A stretch of 64,000 nt of DNA from Posidonia oceanica (Eukaryota > Streptophyta > Magnoliopsida > Alismatales > Posidoniaceae), in assembly GCA_037176725.1 (NCBI GenBank), contig JAZBRS010000060.1, forward strand, positions 55,828,001 through 55,892,000. The letters run 5' to 3'. Below the pieces are notes generated by a model. That model searched no databases. It worked only from the letters and a program-made list of their open reading frames with translations, and was not told where the DNA came from. Position numbers and translations under genes: made by a program. Positions 32,507-44,014 of the stretch are shown here, in pieces. Position 1 is the stretch's first letter; each line of letters opens with the position of its first letter.

Positions 32507-35407
32507 TGTGAATGCCTGATCCCATGGATCCGGACCGGAGGGGGTCCGAAAGAGAAGAGGAACTTCACGGATGGAGAGACGCGAAGAGGGAAAAGCAAAA
32601 AGATAAGACAAATCAGAGTCACCATCTAGTCTATTATTGGAAAGATGAGGAAAATCGGGGAAAGGCATAGAAAACATGTAGATGAATGCAATGCTATGCA
32701 AAAATATATGACTCGTGCCAAGGATGAAGGCAAAGCTGTCAATGCAGGTCCAAAGAAAGGGTAAGGACTCCTATTATGTGTGGGGAAGGTGTTAGGCACC
32801 CTCGACACGCCCGAGGAATCGGTCTTTCTTGACTTTCCGCTCTTGTGTGGCTAAATGTTGGCGTAAAATGTCGGTTTATATTCGCCTAAGGCGGTATGCA
32901 ACATGCATTTTATAAACCATGCAAAGCTTAGCAAAAACCATGCTTGAAGATGAATGACGAAAACCAAAACATCGTAAAGGGGCGATAGACAGCAAGGGAG
33001 ACGAAACTAAAATCAGAAAACACTGAAAGGAACCTGTGGGAGGCGACAACTGAGGTAGCTAAGCACATTGCCTGGATCAATGTGTGGTCGCCTGTACGGC
33101 AGGCGATAGCGCTGGTCGCCGGTAAGGCCGGCGGCAGAGGCGTGAACCACACTCCCCAAACTGCAGTGATCATTGCCACGAGAAAGGTGCAAAAACATTG
33201 CGAAGTTGAAAACTAAAACTTGGAAAACACAGATAACATGTCCGGCATCAAGAGCGATGTGCAAGCAAGTCGGAAAAAGAAACGGCAACGCGACAAGGAG
33301 GCGGCTAGGCGCACTGTCAGGTTCAATGCATGGTCGCCTACTAACCAGGCGACGGTGCTTGTCGCCAGTGTAGCTGATGGCAGAGGCACAGAACATGCTC
33401 CCCGCATAGCAGTCATCATTGCCAAGAAAGAAGCATAAAAGTGGTGTGGATTTAAAGACTAAAACAACATTGGAATCATAGACGACAAGCCTAACATCGA
33501 AATCGACATAAAAGCAAATCCAATAAGCGAGGCGGCAAAGCGGCAGACTGGTGGCTCACTCACCACTTGGACTGCAAGCCAAGTCACCGCCGTTAGGGGA
33601 GCCCAAGTGGGTCGCCGTTCAAACAGGCGGCTCGGCCATGTGCAGTACTCTAAGTTGTGGCTTTCATTGCCAAAACTATGACGGAAAACCAATGCGAAAT
33701 GGGGAACCAAACACATGGAAACGAAGTAGGCATAATCAGGAACAAAAGTATGCATTCAAACTGGCAAACGGATAAATAGGTCGCGAGGTACAATGGCCTG
33801 AACATGGCCGGAAGGCTGCCTGGAGTTGCAGCACAGTCGTCGGTTAGATCGGCGGCTGACCTGCAACTCCGGTGGCCAAACAGCCATGTTCAAGGCCGGA
33901 CCAAGAACCTGAGGCAAAGCTAAATAAAAAACTAAGCATACAGACATGTAGAACTATCATCCATGAGTGCAAACATACAATCAGCAAAAATAATGGGGCT
34001 TTGAATCGACCGGAGCAATGACTCAAAGTCCGGCTGGCAGGCTGTGAGCATTGCAGCTCAGTCGCTAGTCTCGTCGGCGGCTGAACTGGTAGTCCACTCA
34101 CCGTACTTCAACGCCGCTTCCCGTCGCTTGGGCGAGGCTTAAAATTCTGGGGTGGATCTGGGAAGCATGAGGGCACTCCCAGGAATCCAACCACACCATC
34201 GGTGTGGAAAACGGTGGCTCGAGGAGCTCCACCCACCTCCTCCATTTTGTGTCGCCGGAGGTCGACGAATTCCGACCACTGAGGAGTCCGAAAGCTCGTG
34301 GAGCCGACCGGAGGGCAATGTGGCATGGAGGAGGATGCGAGGATGTACTCGCGGGCTAAGGGGAGAGGCTCAGGCGTCTTTCCGGCCTCCACCGGGGTTG
34401 CCACGGGTCGTCGGCCGTTGGGCCGGCTGAGAGCGCTAACATGACATTTAAAATGCTAGAAAGGAAGGGGAGGGGTCTGGGAAGCTTCCCGGACCCTTAG
34501 GCATGCAATGTATAGAGGTGTGTACCTCTTGGTGGCTCGCTGGACGTGACGGTCGGAGTTGGAGAAGCATCACCAGAGTTGTGGAAGACGACGTCGGCGA
34601 AGCTTGGAAAGGGCCCTCGGTCGCTCGAAGTTGCACGAGGAAGCTCGGGGAGGCTCTAGGATCGCACAAGGGAGCTCTGGAGTTGAGTTCGGAAGAAAGG
34701 AACGTGTGGAATGTGTGAGCCGGGGTTTGAACTGTTGGCCGGCAAATGGGTTTTGTTGGATGGGTGGCTCTCCACGCAAGGAAGGAGGGGCTCAGAGAGT
34801 GGCGTGAGAGCGGAAAAGGGGCCGGGCATGGCAGGCCGAGTAAGTGGTGAGGTGATGGAGGTGAGTGCAGGCTGTCGACTAGGAGGACGAGGTTGTTAGA
34901 GCATGCTGCCGGCGAAGGTGATGATGGGTTCTTTGTGAGTGGGGGGAAACGACAAAAGGGACGACCGAGTAAATGCTTTTCGCCGCCTAGCGGATGGCGG
35001 GAGCGAGGTAGTAAGTGCGGAGGTGACGAGTGACAGGGGATGACGATCGGCAACGGCCGTGTGGGAAGGGTTTGGGCGGCGTTCTGATTTGCAGGTGAGT
35101 CACGGAGTGAAGTGGCGCCTAACTCAGTCGCCTCATGGAGGGGCGGTGAAGTCAGTCACCTCTACATGGGGCGGTTGAGCATGCAGGTCATTGGGTTGGG
35201 CTTTTGCTGGGCCTTGAGTTGGCTTGGGTGTTGAGTAAGTTTTGGGTTAAGTTGTAAAAAAAGGGAAACAGTTTGTTTTTGGTTGGTTTTGGGTAGGTCT
35301 TGGTTATGGTTTGAAATAGGGTTTGAAATAGGGTTCGTCGGGCCATCTTCCGAGCAAGCTTCCAGAGATTCTCCAACTAAAAGACCGTCAAAAATGGGGT
35401 GTCTATA
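32507..35407 (-). mobile_element. 3' LTR of element B (2,901 bp)
   Basis: The plus strand reads from TGTGAATGCCTGATCCC to GGGGTGTCTATA (ACA in the other copy). It differs from the 5' LTR by many substitutions and short indels. A 201-codon Ser/Pro-rich frame (34448-35053, minus) is kept as 200 codons in the other LTR (52241-52843), but nothing in it is recognisable. Its edge near 34530 has AAGAG followed by GTACAC, a weak donor-like site. Confidence 0.9.
33080..34080 (-). repeat. ~240-bp tandem repeat with nested-stem cores in the LTR of B
   Basis: Cores start at about 33087, 33328, 33570, 33822 and 34040. The clearest is 33822-33870: outer arms GGAGTTGCAG and CTGCAACTCC (10 bp, perfect) around inner arms AGTCGTCG and CGGCGGCT (8 bp with two wobbles). 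The first core has CGCCTG-TACGG-CAGGCG and CGCCGG-TAAGG-CCGGCG side by side. The sequences between cores are related to each other. The same arrangement is in the 5' LTR at about 50895-51900. Confidence 0.75.
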
Positions 35408-35420
35408 GATGCCCCTCCCT
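35408..35420 (-). other. Polypurine tract of element B
   Basis: AGGGAGGGGCATC on the minus strand, identical to element A. Confidence 0.85.
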
Positions 35421-35761
35421 GAGCGGGGTCAAGGGGACCTAGGCCGCTGCTCAGGGTTGACAAAGACACCCCACTGAACCGGCAGGAGCGCAGACGCTGT
35501 CGGCGCGAGTCACTTATCCGGCGGATGCACCGAAAGTCATGACCCGTTGCCACGATGCGAATGCAAATGCAGATGCAAAGTGCAGGTGCAGTGCAGAAAC
35601 GATGATGCCAAAGAAAAGCCTACGCTAATGTGCATGCTTGCTCTACTTGGTGACATAGTGATGCGTACCGATGCTGACCCTGTTGGGGATTTACGCAGGT
35701 GCATGACGCTATGTGTGCCAATGCAATGTACTGGTGATAATGCGATGTTGTATGATGAGTG

Positions 35762-35970
35762 GTGGGTTGACGGACCCAACGCCGGACAGTTCGGGTTATC
35801 GGCCCAACGAGTTGACGGACTCAGACCAGATAGTTAGGGTTATCGGCCCAAATAAAGAATGCCAGACAGGGTGACGAGTGTCATCTGGGTAGTTAGGACT
35901 ACCAAACCAAAGAAGATATTGAGGGCGGCAAAATAAGATGCCCCTGGTATCGGGAGGATGATACCAAGGG
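35762..35970 (-). repeat. Hairpin units related to those of element A
   Basis: Near 35764 the first hairpin is GGGT-TGACGG-ACCC. A second unit follows with a damaged first stem. At 35941-35970 the arms CCCCTGGTATC and GATACCAAGGG (one mismatch) match the 11-bp hairpin of A. A further half unit lies at 37290-37322. Confidence 0.75.
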
Positions 35971-36089
35971 ACAGCCAAAGCGCCCTTGGCATCGAAAGAA
36001 GAGTTGGACAGCTATGATGGACGTCAACCGAGCAGTTGGGGCTATCAACCCGGAAGGAAAGACTTGTCCTTGACGGCGGAAGCAAGCGG

Positions 36090-37185
36090 ACGAGACTCCG
36101 AAGAGACGCGCAAAAGAAAAGGGGCTCGTCCTCAAAGTAAGGAAGCGAGCAGACGTCACCTCGGAAGGGCACGCAAAGGGCTTGTCCTCAAAGTAAGGAA
36201 GCAAGCAGACGTGACTTCAAAAAGGCACGCAAAGGGGGCTTGTCCTCAAAGTAAGGAAGCAAGCAGATGCGACTTCGAAAAGGCACGCAAAGGGGGCTTG
36301 TCCTCAAAGTAAGGAAGCAAGCAGACGCGACTTCGAAAAGGCACGCAAAGGTGGCTTGTCCTCAAAGTAAGGAAGCAAGCAGACATGACATCGAAAGAGC
36401 ATGCAAAGGCACTCGTCCTCAAAATAAGGAAGCAAGTAGACATGATCTCAAAAGGGCATGTGAAGGCGCTCGTTCCTCAAAGTAAGGAAGCAAGCAGACA
36501 TGATCTCCAAAGGGCATGCAAAGGCGCTCGTTCCTCAAAGTAAGGAAGCAAGCAGACATGACCTCGAAATGGCATGCAAAGGTGCTCATTAAGCAAGCAG
36601 ACATGACCTCGAAAGGGCATGCAAAGGTGCTCATTCCTCAAAGTAAGGAAGCAAGCAGACATGACCTCGAAAGGGCATGCAAAGGCGCTCATTCCTCAAA
36701 GTGAAGAAACAAGCAGACATGACCTCGAAAGGGCATGCAAAGGGGAGACTTGTCCTCAAATTAAGGAAACAAGCAGACATGACATCGAAAGGACATGCAA
36801 AGGGCTCGTTCCTCAAAGTAAGGAAGCAAGCAGACATGACCTCGAAAGGGCATGCAAAGGCGCTTGTTCTTCAAAGTAAGGAAGCAAGCAGACATGACCT
36901 TGAAAGGGCATGCAAAGGCGCTCGTTCCTCAAAGTAATGAAGCAAGCAGACATGACCTCGAAAGGGCATGCAAAGGCGCTTGTTCCTCAAAGTAAGGAAG
37001 CAAGCAGACATGACCTCGAAAGGGCATGCAAAGGCGCTCGTTCCTCAAAGTGAGGAAACAAGCAGACATTACTTCGAAAGGACATGCAAAGGGGAGACTT
37101 GTCCTCAAATTAAGGAAACAAGCAGACGTGACTTCGAAAAGGCACACAAAGGACTTGTCCTCAAAGTAAGGAAGCAAGCAGACTC
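36090..37185 (-). repeat. 57-58-bp tandem array, about 19 units
   Basis: Each unit carries aaagtaaggaagcaagcaga followed by tgacctcgaaagggcatgca. The agcagac word occurs at about 36148, 36204, 36262, 36320, 36378, 36435, 36493, 36551, 36597 (shortened unit), 36654, 36712 and then every 58 bp to 37176. Units fall into a proximal type (gcacgcaaaggg) and a distal type (gcatgcaaaggc). Frames open across it are repeat products. Confidence 0.92.
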
Positions 37186-37723
37186 ACAAACCAACAGGAG
37201 GAGAATGACACCATAGGGCAACAAAAAAAGATGCCCTTGGAGCGCCCTTGGCATTGAAAAGTGACAGACATAGACAAAGCTGATGCACTTGTCAAACGAA
37301 TAGTTAGGGTTACCAGCCCGGCGAAGATCCAGCCGGGAGCGCTCGGTGGGTTTGCTCGACTTGGCGGCATTGATCCGCAGAGATTCTGGCATCCGATGGA
37401 ATCTAGGGTTTTCTTGTAGCCTTCCTTGGCGCTGTGAGTGCTGGCAGTTGCTTCTGTACTTGCAAGTTGTCAGGTTTTGATGGTGCTCTCCTCATGGCTC
37501 TAAGGGGTATGATGCGCGAAATTGAAGCAGCGCTCTCATTGCAAACTAGACAAATGGCTCAAGGCCAAGGTTGTGCGAGGATATGTATGGAAGGAAACTC
37601 AACATACAAGCAAATGGCACAACAAAACATTATTGCATTGATTCAGTTCTTGATTACATACCCACAGCTGGGCGAAACAAGTTACATCAAGACTTGGATA
37701 AAGCGCACAGCTGCGCGACTGCT
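37186..37723 (-). other. Spacer of element B, no gene recognised
   Basis: Contains the half hairpin unit at 37290-37322 and otherwise nothing clear. Confidence 0.4.
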
Positions 37724-39010
37724 CTAACTGGTCCGAGGCTTCTTAGACTTCCTGGAATTAGGGAAAAGAGGCGCACCAGGTGGGATCTCGTTAATGGGCC
37801 AGAGCCCCTGCACTTCAGTCAGATACTCTGGAGTACATCCTGAGCCCTTTACAGCTGCAATGTCAGATGATTGTACACCATCGCTCAAGAGGTTGGCCAA
37901 CCTCGCTGTAGCAGTAGTTGTGCTCAGCGGGTAAAGTCGAAGGAGGTCGAAAGCTACGCTGCTGACAAAAGCACCCTGTTGGAAGCCGAATTGCTGCATC
38001 ACCCAGATGGGGTGGTACTCAACGCCTCCTATAAATCCTGGCAGCACAACCAGTCTCCTATCGCAGGCGCTGAAGAAGATAGTGAAGGGTTCGGCCACAG
38101 ACGGTATGATGTGCCAAGCTACCGTATCATCTGTTAGCTTTTCTAGCCTTTCATACTCTTTGCAGACACTCTTGATTGTCTTGGCATGGCCGCTGCTGCA
38201 GTATGTCTCAAAAGCTGTCCTCTGTGGGTGCAGGATGTATGCCCCCATGTGTCCCACTAGTCAGACCTGTACTAAGGCCCCGCAACCATGAAAGTTGCGA
38301 CAGCGGTAAGAGATGCGGTCCAGTCTGCGGTACGTCTCTGCCAGAACCACTAGGGCTAGGTCAATCTACCGGGTTACCATGGCATGTGCAATCTCAGCGA
38401 CTTCGATCACGACCATCATCCAGCTGTGGCTGAATACAAGCTCACCCAAGAAGCGAGTGACGAAGCCCCAGAGCCACAGTTCATCTCCGAGCTCGGTGCG
38501 CTTCTTCGCAACTTCATCAAAATATGTTAGGCTGAGCATGGGCTCAGGCCCGCTGGTGCAGATCAACTTTTTCTGGCACTCCTCAGTTAGGAGCCCAATC
38601 AGCAGCCGCAGGGCTGTGATGTATCCTTCCCACGTCATGAATACGGTAGGCTCTATTAGCGTGGAGAAGCTGCAGATCCGGCGTACTTCCTCCAGCATGG
38701 GGGTCAGCTCTACCTTGTTGAAGCGGAAGACGTGGTGTGCTGGTTTCTAGAACCTCACCGCAGCACACAGCAGATGCCGGCTCACCTCTACATCGGTTGC
38801 TTTCAGAAGCTTGGACGGGAGGCCCCACAAGCGCAGCCTCTCACGGTCACCCTTGGTGAGTTGGCGAATCCACTCGCGAAGAGTCCCAGAGCAATGGGTG
38901 GGGGTCACCAATGTAGGGAAGCCCATTGCACAGAAAAGGATGTGGGCAACTGGTGCGGAGTCTTTGAGTACTTGAAGCCAGAGCTGTTCATCAATCCGAA
39001 TCAAGAGCAG
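37724..39010 (-). pseudogene. Extra ORF of element B, DUF7745/plant-mobile-domain-like
   Basis: One reading frame of roughly 430 codons with at least three in-frame stops, on the pol strand between integrase and the 3' LTR. In order it shows a CSGTLREWIRQL segment, an AAVRF-stop-KPAHHVFRF segment (a Trp is expected at the stop), PMLEEVRRI, FHGCGALVQV followed by a stop where Trp is usual, then LPGFIGGVEYHP and VMQQFGFQQG. The pattern FWxPxxHxFxF, then LxPxxEE, then FHGC resembles the DUF7745 and plant mobile domain families, which are known to occur in plant transposons. Assignment is from memory of the pattern. Function is unknown. The stops are explained by single transitions. Confidence 0.5.
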
Positions 39011-40415
39011 GCATACAATACTGGTTTTTAGAAAAATAGATGTGCATATAAAAGCTGATAAAGCAGTTCAAACCTACAGCTAACAATCAGACCATAGATT
39101 TCAAGCACATTTAGCTATGCAAAGGGGGGTTTCGCCTGCATAGGGCGAAGTTGCACAAAAGGCACTCTCGTCCTCGTCTGTGTGGAGCGAGGGGACAAGG
39201 GAGAGGCGCTTCGTCCGTCCAGAATGAAGTCACAAAAGGGGGGTACGCTTGTCCTCGTCCTGTAGGGAGTGAGGGAGCAAGCCAAAAGGGACTTCGTTCG
39301 CCCGGAGCGAAGTCGCACAGAGATGAGGGGCAGTGCCTGACTGCGCAGGCCCAATGGCTCGTGAGGGGCCCCGAGGTGCCAAGGTTGTCCTGTTACCTCT
39401 GAAGTGACTGTCCTATCTCTGGTTGCTGACATACTCCCTAAGCTGTTGCACTGACAGTGATAGACTGCTTCGAGGCTCGAAGGTGGTCAAGCTGTCTAGG
39501 CAGAAGTACTGTCCCAGTGCCGAGCTGAGCCTTGCAGAGTGGGAGGAAAGGAGGCAAGCGGAGATGATTTGATAGTAGATAGATGAATGCATGATCTATA
39601 CTAAATTCCTAACGCCCTCAGCATATGGAGTGCTTAATGCCTGCTTCAAAGGAAAGGAGCGGTCTCTGATTCACCAGACTCTACTCGGATTCCTTACTGT
39701 TGGTGGCACTCTAGAATGGGTGATGGTTTTAACGTTAAGGTGGTGGTGTAGTGAGGACAAGCTTCATGTCAAACTCTCGAGGACCTACACCTACTCTTTT
39801 CATCTTTGAATTTTTCTTTTACTCCCACATAGGCGTGCAGGCTTCCCCATCCCTGGCTTGGAGGTAATAGGCGCTTGGCTTGAGGCAGGGGAGTTGCTGC
39901 TAGACAGGGGTGGCTAGGTCCTATGGGATTTGAAGGTTCCCCAGGCGCGAACTTCGACTCCTCTCCAAGGTAATTTGGAGGGACAGGGTCACGCTGCTCG
40001 CCTCTATCTCAAGGGCTAACTTCTGTTTTGGCCTTCTATCTTCTTCCCTTTTTTTTTTGTGGGTGCCTGGGTTTAGACATGTATGTTTTGCTCACACTTT
40101 CTCACACCCTAGCATTTTGTCTCCCTCTAGAGGTGTAAGTTCTAGGGGGGTTTGGACATTTTGTCTATCCTCATTGGATGGTGGCTCCCTCACTGGTTAA
40201 GTCATCTAAGTAGTGTCAGGTGAGGTAGAGTGTACTCTTTCCAGAGCAGGCAAGCATCCCGATTTCATCACCGAGCTATGTATTGTAATGCATATAATAC
40301 AAATACAACTCTCTCTTTATGTTTTTTTTTGACAAAATAAACATGACTAAAATGCAGGCAAAAGTAAAATGCAACAAGTGGGGGAGTAAGATCTCTGCAA
40401 GGTAGCAGCGGCAGG
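39011..40415 (-). other. Region between integrase and the extra ORF
   Basis: No protein recognised. At 39130-39330 there are two degenerate copies of a ~100-bp unit (gtcctcgtc, then gcgaagtcgcac), with a hairpin at about 39290-39312 (ACTTCG and CGAAGT). The rest is irregular and T-rich toward 40060. Confidence 0.45.
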
Positions 40416-41514
40416 CTACTGGTAGTACTTCTTGAGGTAGCATGAGTTGACCAATTTTGATTGTTCAACTTGGTCCATGTCCTCAAGGACTGCTGCGTCG
40501 CTGGAGAAGACCCGCTTGATCAGAAAGGGGCTACACCAGTTAGGCCGGAATTTGCCTCGGCTGTCTGGGAGGTGGATGGCTCGAAGGACCATATCCCCTG
40601 GATTGAAGCTTCTGGGCCTAACCTTCTTCTGGTATGCTCTGGCCGACCATTTCTGATAACACTGAGCATGATGCATGGCCTGCAGCCTATGCTCATCAAT
40701 CAGGTTCAGCTGGATGCAGTAGTCTTCGACCCATTCTGCTTCTTCCAGCTCAGCTTCTCACAGGATCCGCAGAGGGGATCTCTACTTCAACAGGCAGTAC
40801 TACTTCCATGCCGTACACCAGCGAGTACGGGGTTGCTCCTGTCGTGGTCCGGACTGACATCCTGTACGCCTAGAGCGCGTACGGAAGCTTGTCGTGCTAG
40901 TCCTTGTGAGTCTTTGCCATCTTTTTCAAGATCTTGACAAGGTTCTTGTTGGCAGACTCTACTGCACCGTTCATTTGTGGCCGATAAGGCGAGGATTGGT
41001 GTTGTTTGATGTTGAAGCTCTGCAGGTAGTCTTCGATCCTCTTGGCTGTGAAGTTTGAGCCATTATCTGAGATGAGCGTATGCGGGACCCCATACCGGGC
41101 TTTGATGTTGTTTCTGATAAACTTCTCAGTAGCCGCGACAGTAACTATCTTGTAGGAGACTGCCTCCACCCACTTGGTAAAGTAATCGATGGCCACCATG
41201 ATGAAGCGGTGACCATTCGAGGTGGCAGGATGTATGGCGCCAATGACATCAATCCCCCAGGTGGGGAAAGGCCATGGCGAAGACATGCTGTGCAATTCCT
41301 GTGGGGGAGCATGTATGAAGTTCCCATGGATTTGGCAGTTATGGAACCTGCGCACAAATTCGCAGCAGTCTGCCTCCATGGTTGACCAGAAGTAGCCTTG
41401 GAGCATGATCTTCTTGGCTAGCAACACACCGTTCATGTGAGGACCGCAGGTCCCTGCATGGACTTGGAGCATCAGTGTGTCGGCCTCTTTCTTGCCTACG
41501 CAGCGTAGGAGCAT
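40416..41514 (-). pseudogene. Integrase of element B
   Basis: Would insert the DNA copy into the genome. The N-terminal HHCC zinc finger appears as H(AGTCGP)H with later HNC and C residues. The catalytic core has GIDVIG (first Asp), ISDNGSNF (second Asp) and NGAVESANKN (Glu), so the DDE triad is readable. The C-terminal part (40416-40676) has the RSFNPGDMVLR segment typical of gypsy integrases. Two TAG stops lie just after the core near 40870-40897 (where Trp and Gln are usual) and another precedes the zinc finger at about 41515. Not functional. Confidence 0.9.
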
Positions 41515-41706
41515 CTAGTTGTATGATCTTCAGTACAAATGTACGGCCCTCATTACGTACTTTGACGCCAGACGCGCCAAAGTCTTTTTGTCTACTACTG
41601 AGGCGTAAGGTGGGAGGCTGCCAGATTCTAGGAAGACCTTGACGTCATGGTACCATGGAAGTTCCTCTACTGGATCTGCTTCTTCGATACTCATGTAGTG
41701 TGCGGG
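41515..41706 (-). pseudogene. Linker between second RNase H and integrase
   Basis: Translated remnants only. It reads into the integrase zinc finger after a stop near 41515. Confidence 0.5.
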
Positions 41707-42150
41707 CTATTCCACACGAGAGATTGATACGTCCACTACACGGTCTTCAGGTATGTTGAGCCAGGACGCCAAGGTTGCCAACGCATCTGCATATGCATTC
41801 CTTGCTCTGTTCATGTGCGTGAAGCGGATGCTCTTAAATTCTTCTATCAGCTTCAGCAGGCACTCGTGATATGGCACAAGCTTTGAATCTTTCGTCTTCC
41901 AGTTGCCATTCACTTGGGAGATTACTAGTATGGCATCGCCATGCACATGTAGCTTGTGCACATCATGCTCCAGTGCGACTTGCAGTCCCAGAATGCAGGC
42001 TTCATACTCTGCCTCATTATTGGTGCTAGGGAATGTCATCTTCCTTGCAAATGGGATCAGCTCTCCCTACGGTGTTGCTAAGATAGCGCCGATGCCTCTG
42101 CCCCTTCTATTAACTGCGCCATCGAAGTACAGATGCCACTGTAGTTCATC
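41707..42150 (-). pseudogene. Second (archaeal-type) RNase H of element B
   Basis: Shows YFDGAVNRRGRG (first Asp, about 42110), NNEAEYEACILGL (Glu), HGDAILVISQV (Asp) and RARNAYADALATLAS (last Asp), the four acidic residues of RNase H. Position after the first RNase H and before integrase is the dual-RNase H layout of the Tat clade. One TAG stop lies between the first Asp and the Glu. Confidence 0.85.
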
Positions 42151-42339
42151 CTCAGGATCCTTCTACTCTGAATCCTCCATGGCGAATAGAATGTCCTCGT
42201 CGGGGAACTGAGTCTGCAGCGGCTGGTACTCAGGCAGTGGGAAGTCGGCTAGATGATCTGCCATGGATTGCCCCTTCATTGACTTCTGTGTGACGAAGGT
42301 GATGTCATACTATGACAATAGCACCTGCCACTTGACGCA

Positions 42340-42870
42340 TCAACCTACCATGGCCGGTTCCTGGAAAAGGAACTTGATGGGGTCATGTCGACATAGGAGC
42401 TGGACTGGGTGCGCCATCATGTAGTGCCTTAGCTTCTGCGCGGTCCAGACAAGAGACAGGCATGTTTTCTCTATGGTGCTGTACCTGGCCTCGCAATCAA
42501 TGAATTTCTTGCTCAGGTAATAGATGGCCCGCTCCTTTCTACTGGTTTCATCATGTTGGCCCAAGACGGCGCCCATGGATTGCTACGTGGTAGAAAGGTA
42601 GAGAATCAGAGGTCTCCCTGGCGTGGGAGGGACCAAGACAGGAGGCTTGATCAGGAGCTGCTTGATCTTGTCAAATGCAGCTTGGCACTGCTCACTCCAG
42701 TTGATCTGTGCATTCTTCCTCAGGAGCTTGAATATCGGTTCGTAGATGGGTGTGAGCTGTGCGATGAACCGATTGATGTACTGCAGACGCCCCAGCAGGC
42801 CTCTGACTTCCTTCTCAGTCTTGGGGGGTGGCATGTCCATGATGGCTTTGGCCTTGCTCGGGTCCACTTC
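42340..42870 (-). pseudogene. RT connection and first RNase H of element B
   Basis: The 42583-42867 frame has VRGLLGRLQYINRFI and NWSEQCQAAFDKIK, the thumb/connection region of gypsy RT. The 42340-42576 frame continues with GAVLGQHD, KERAIYYLSKKF and EARYSTIEKTCLSLVWTAQK, the RNase H part. A stop separates them at about 42580. Confidence 0.88.
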
Positions 42871-44014
42871 AATTCCCCTCTAGCTGACAATGTAGCCCAA
42901 CAGCTTGCCAGATGATACCCCGAATACACATTGCTGGGGTTGAGGCGAAGCTTGTACTTCCTCAGGCGAACAAAGAGCATCTTGAGGCAGGTGAGGTGGT
43001 CCTCAGGCTCTCTTGACTTGGCAAACATGTCATCCACATAGACCTCGACTTCTTGGTGCATGAGGTCGTGGAACAGTGCAGTCATCGTCCTCTGATATGT
43101 TCTCCAATGTTCTTAAGCCCAAACAGCATGACCTGATAGCAAAAGACCCCCCAGGGAGTGATAAAGGAAGTCTTTTCCATGTCTTCCTCTGCCATTCTAA
43201 TCTGGTTGTAGCTGGAGAAGCTGTCCATAAAGGAGAGCATCTTGTGCCCTGCAGTGCTGTCTACCAGGACGTCGATGTGCGGTAAAGGGAAGTCGTCCTT
43301 AGGATTGGCTTTGTTCAGATCCCTGTAATCAATGAACATGCGAACCTTGCCGTCCTTCTTGGGCACTGGCACAACGTTTGCAAGCCATTCTGGGTAGAGG
43401 ACGACCTTGAGAAAACCGACGCTGTGCTGCTTCATGATCTCTTCTTTGATCTTGAGCAGCCACTGTGATTGCCACTTCTGGTGCTTCTGCTTTACCGGCC
43501 TCGCATCTAGATCCAGAGGCAGGTTGTGCACCACAATCTCGACAGCAAGGCCGACCATGTCTTCATAGCTCCCGGCAAAGACATCTGCATATTCCATAAG
43601 GAATGCAATGAATTCTGCTCTAGCCTGGGGGGACAGTTGGGCACTGATGCGGACCTCCTTGATATCTTCAACTGTGCCAATGTTGACTGCCTCCGTCTCT
43701 TCTTCGACATGGAGGTTAGGCCCTTCTGGGTCGTCATCGTAAGGTTGGAACTCAGGCGATGGTTCATCATTCTCATCTACGCCTGTATCGTTCTCCTCTC
43801 CATATGCTATGAGTTCAGAGAGGATCTCCTTCTCAAATGTTGGGTCTGTGATGTCGAAGGAGTGAATATGTTCCGCCTCTTGGTCCCAATGACGCCTCAA
43901 GATGTTCACGCTCACCCGAGTATTTCTGTGGGCTTGGTGGGTGACGTCCGCTTGGGCGGCCCTTGGTCCTGCTGACTGCTCTGGCTGCTCTGTCTGCTTT
44001 GGTACCACTGTCAC
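42870..44014 (-). pseudogene. Reverse transcriptase of element B
   Basis: Copies element RNA into DNA. The N-terminal part shows VPVPKKDGKVRMFIDYRDLN and FMDSFSSYNQI (motif A Asp). A frameshift near 43085-43110 follows GLKN, and the next frame (42720-43085) starts MTALFHDLMHQE and contains YVDD (motif C) at about 43035. A second frameshift near 42930 leads into the thumb region. Catalytic residues are present but the frame is broken. The part upstream of 43600 is an acidic linker. Confidence 0.92.

Noticed and set aside
34448..35053. 201-codon Ser/Pro-rich frame conserved in both LTRs of element B
   Set aside because: The part 34503-34790 is identical in the two LTRs, so its conservation may reflect recent conversion between LTRs. 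No domain or start context supports a protein.
36090..37185. CRISPR-like regular direct repeats
   Set aside because: Contiguous 58-bp tandem units without unique spacers, in a plant retrotransposon.
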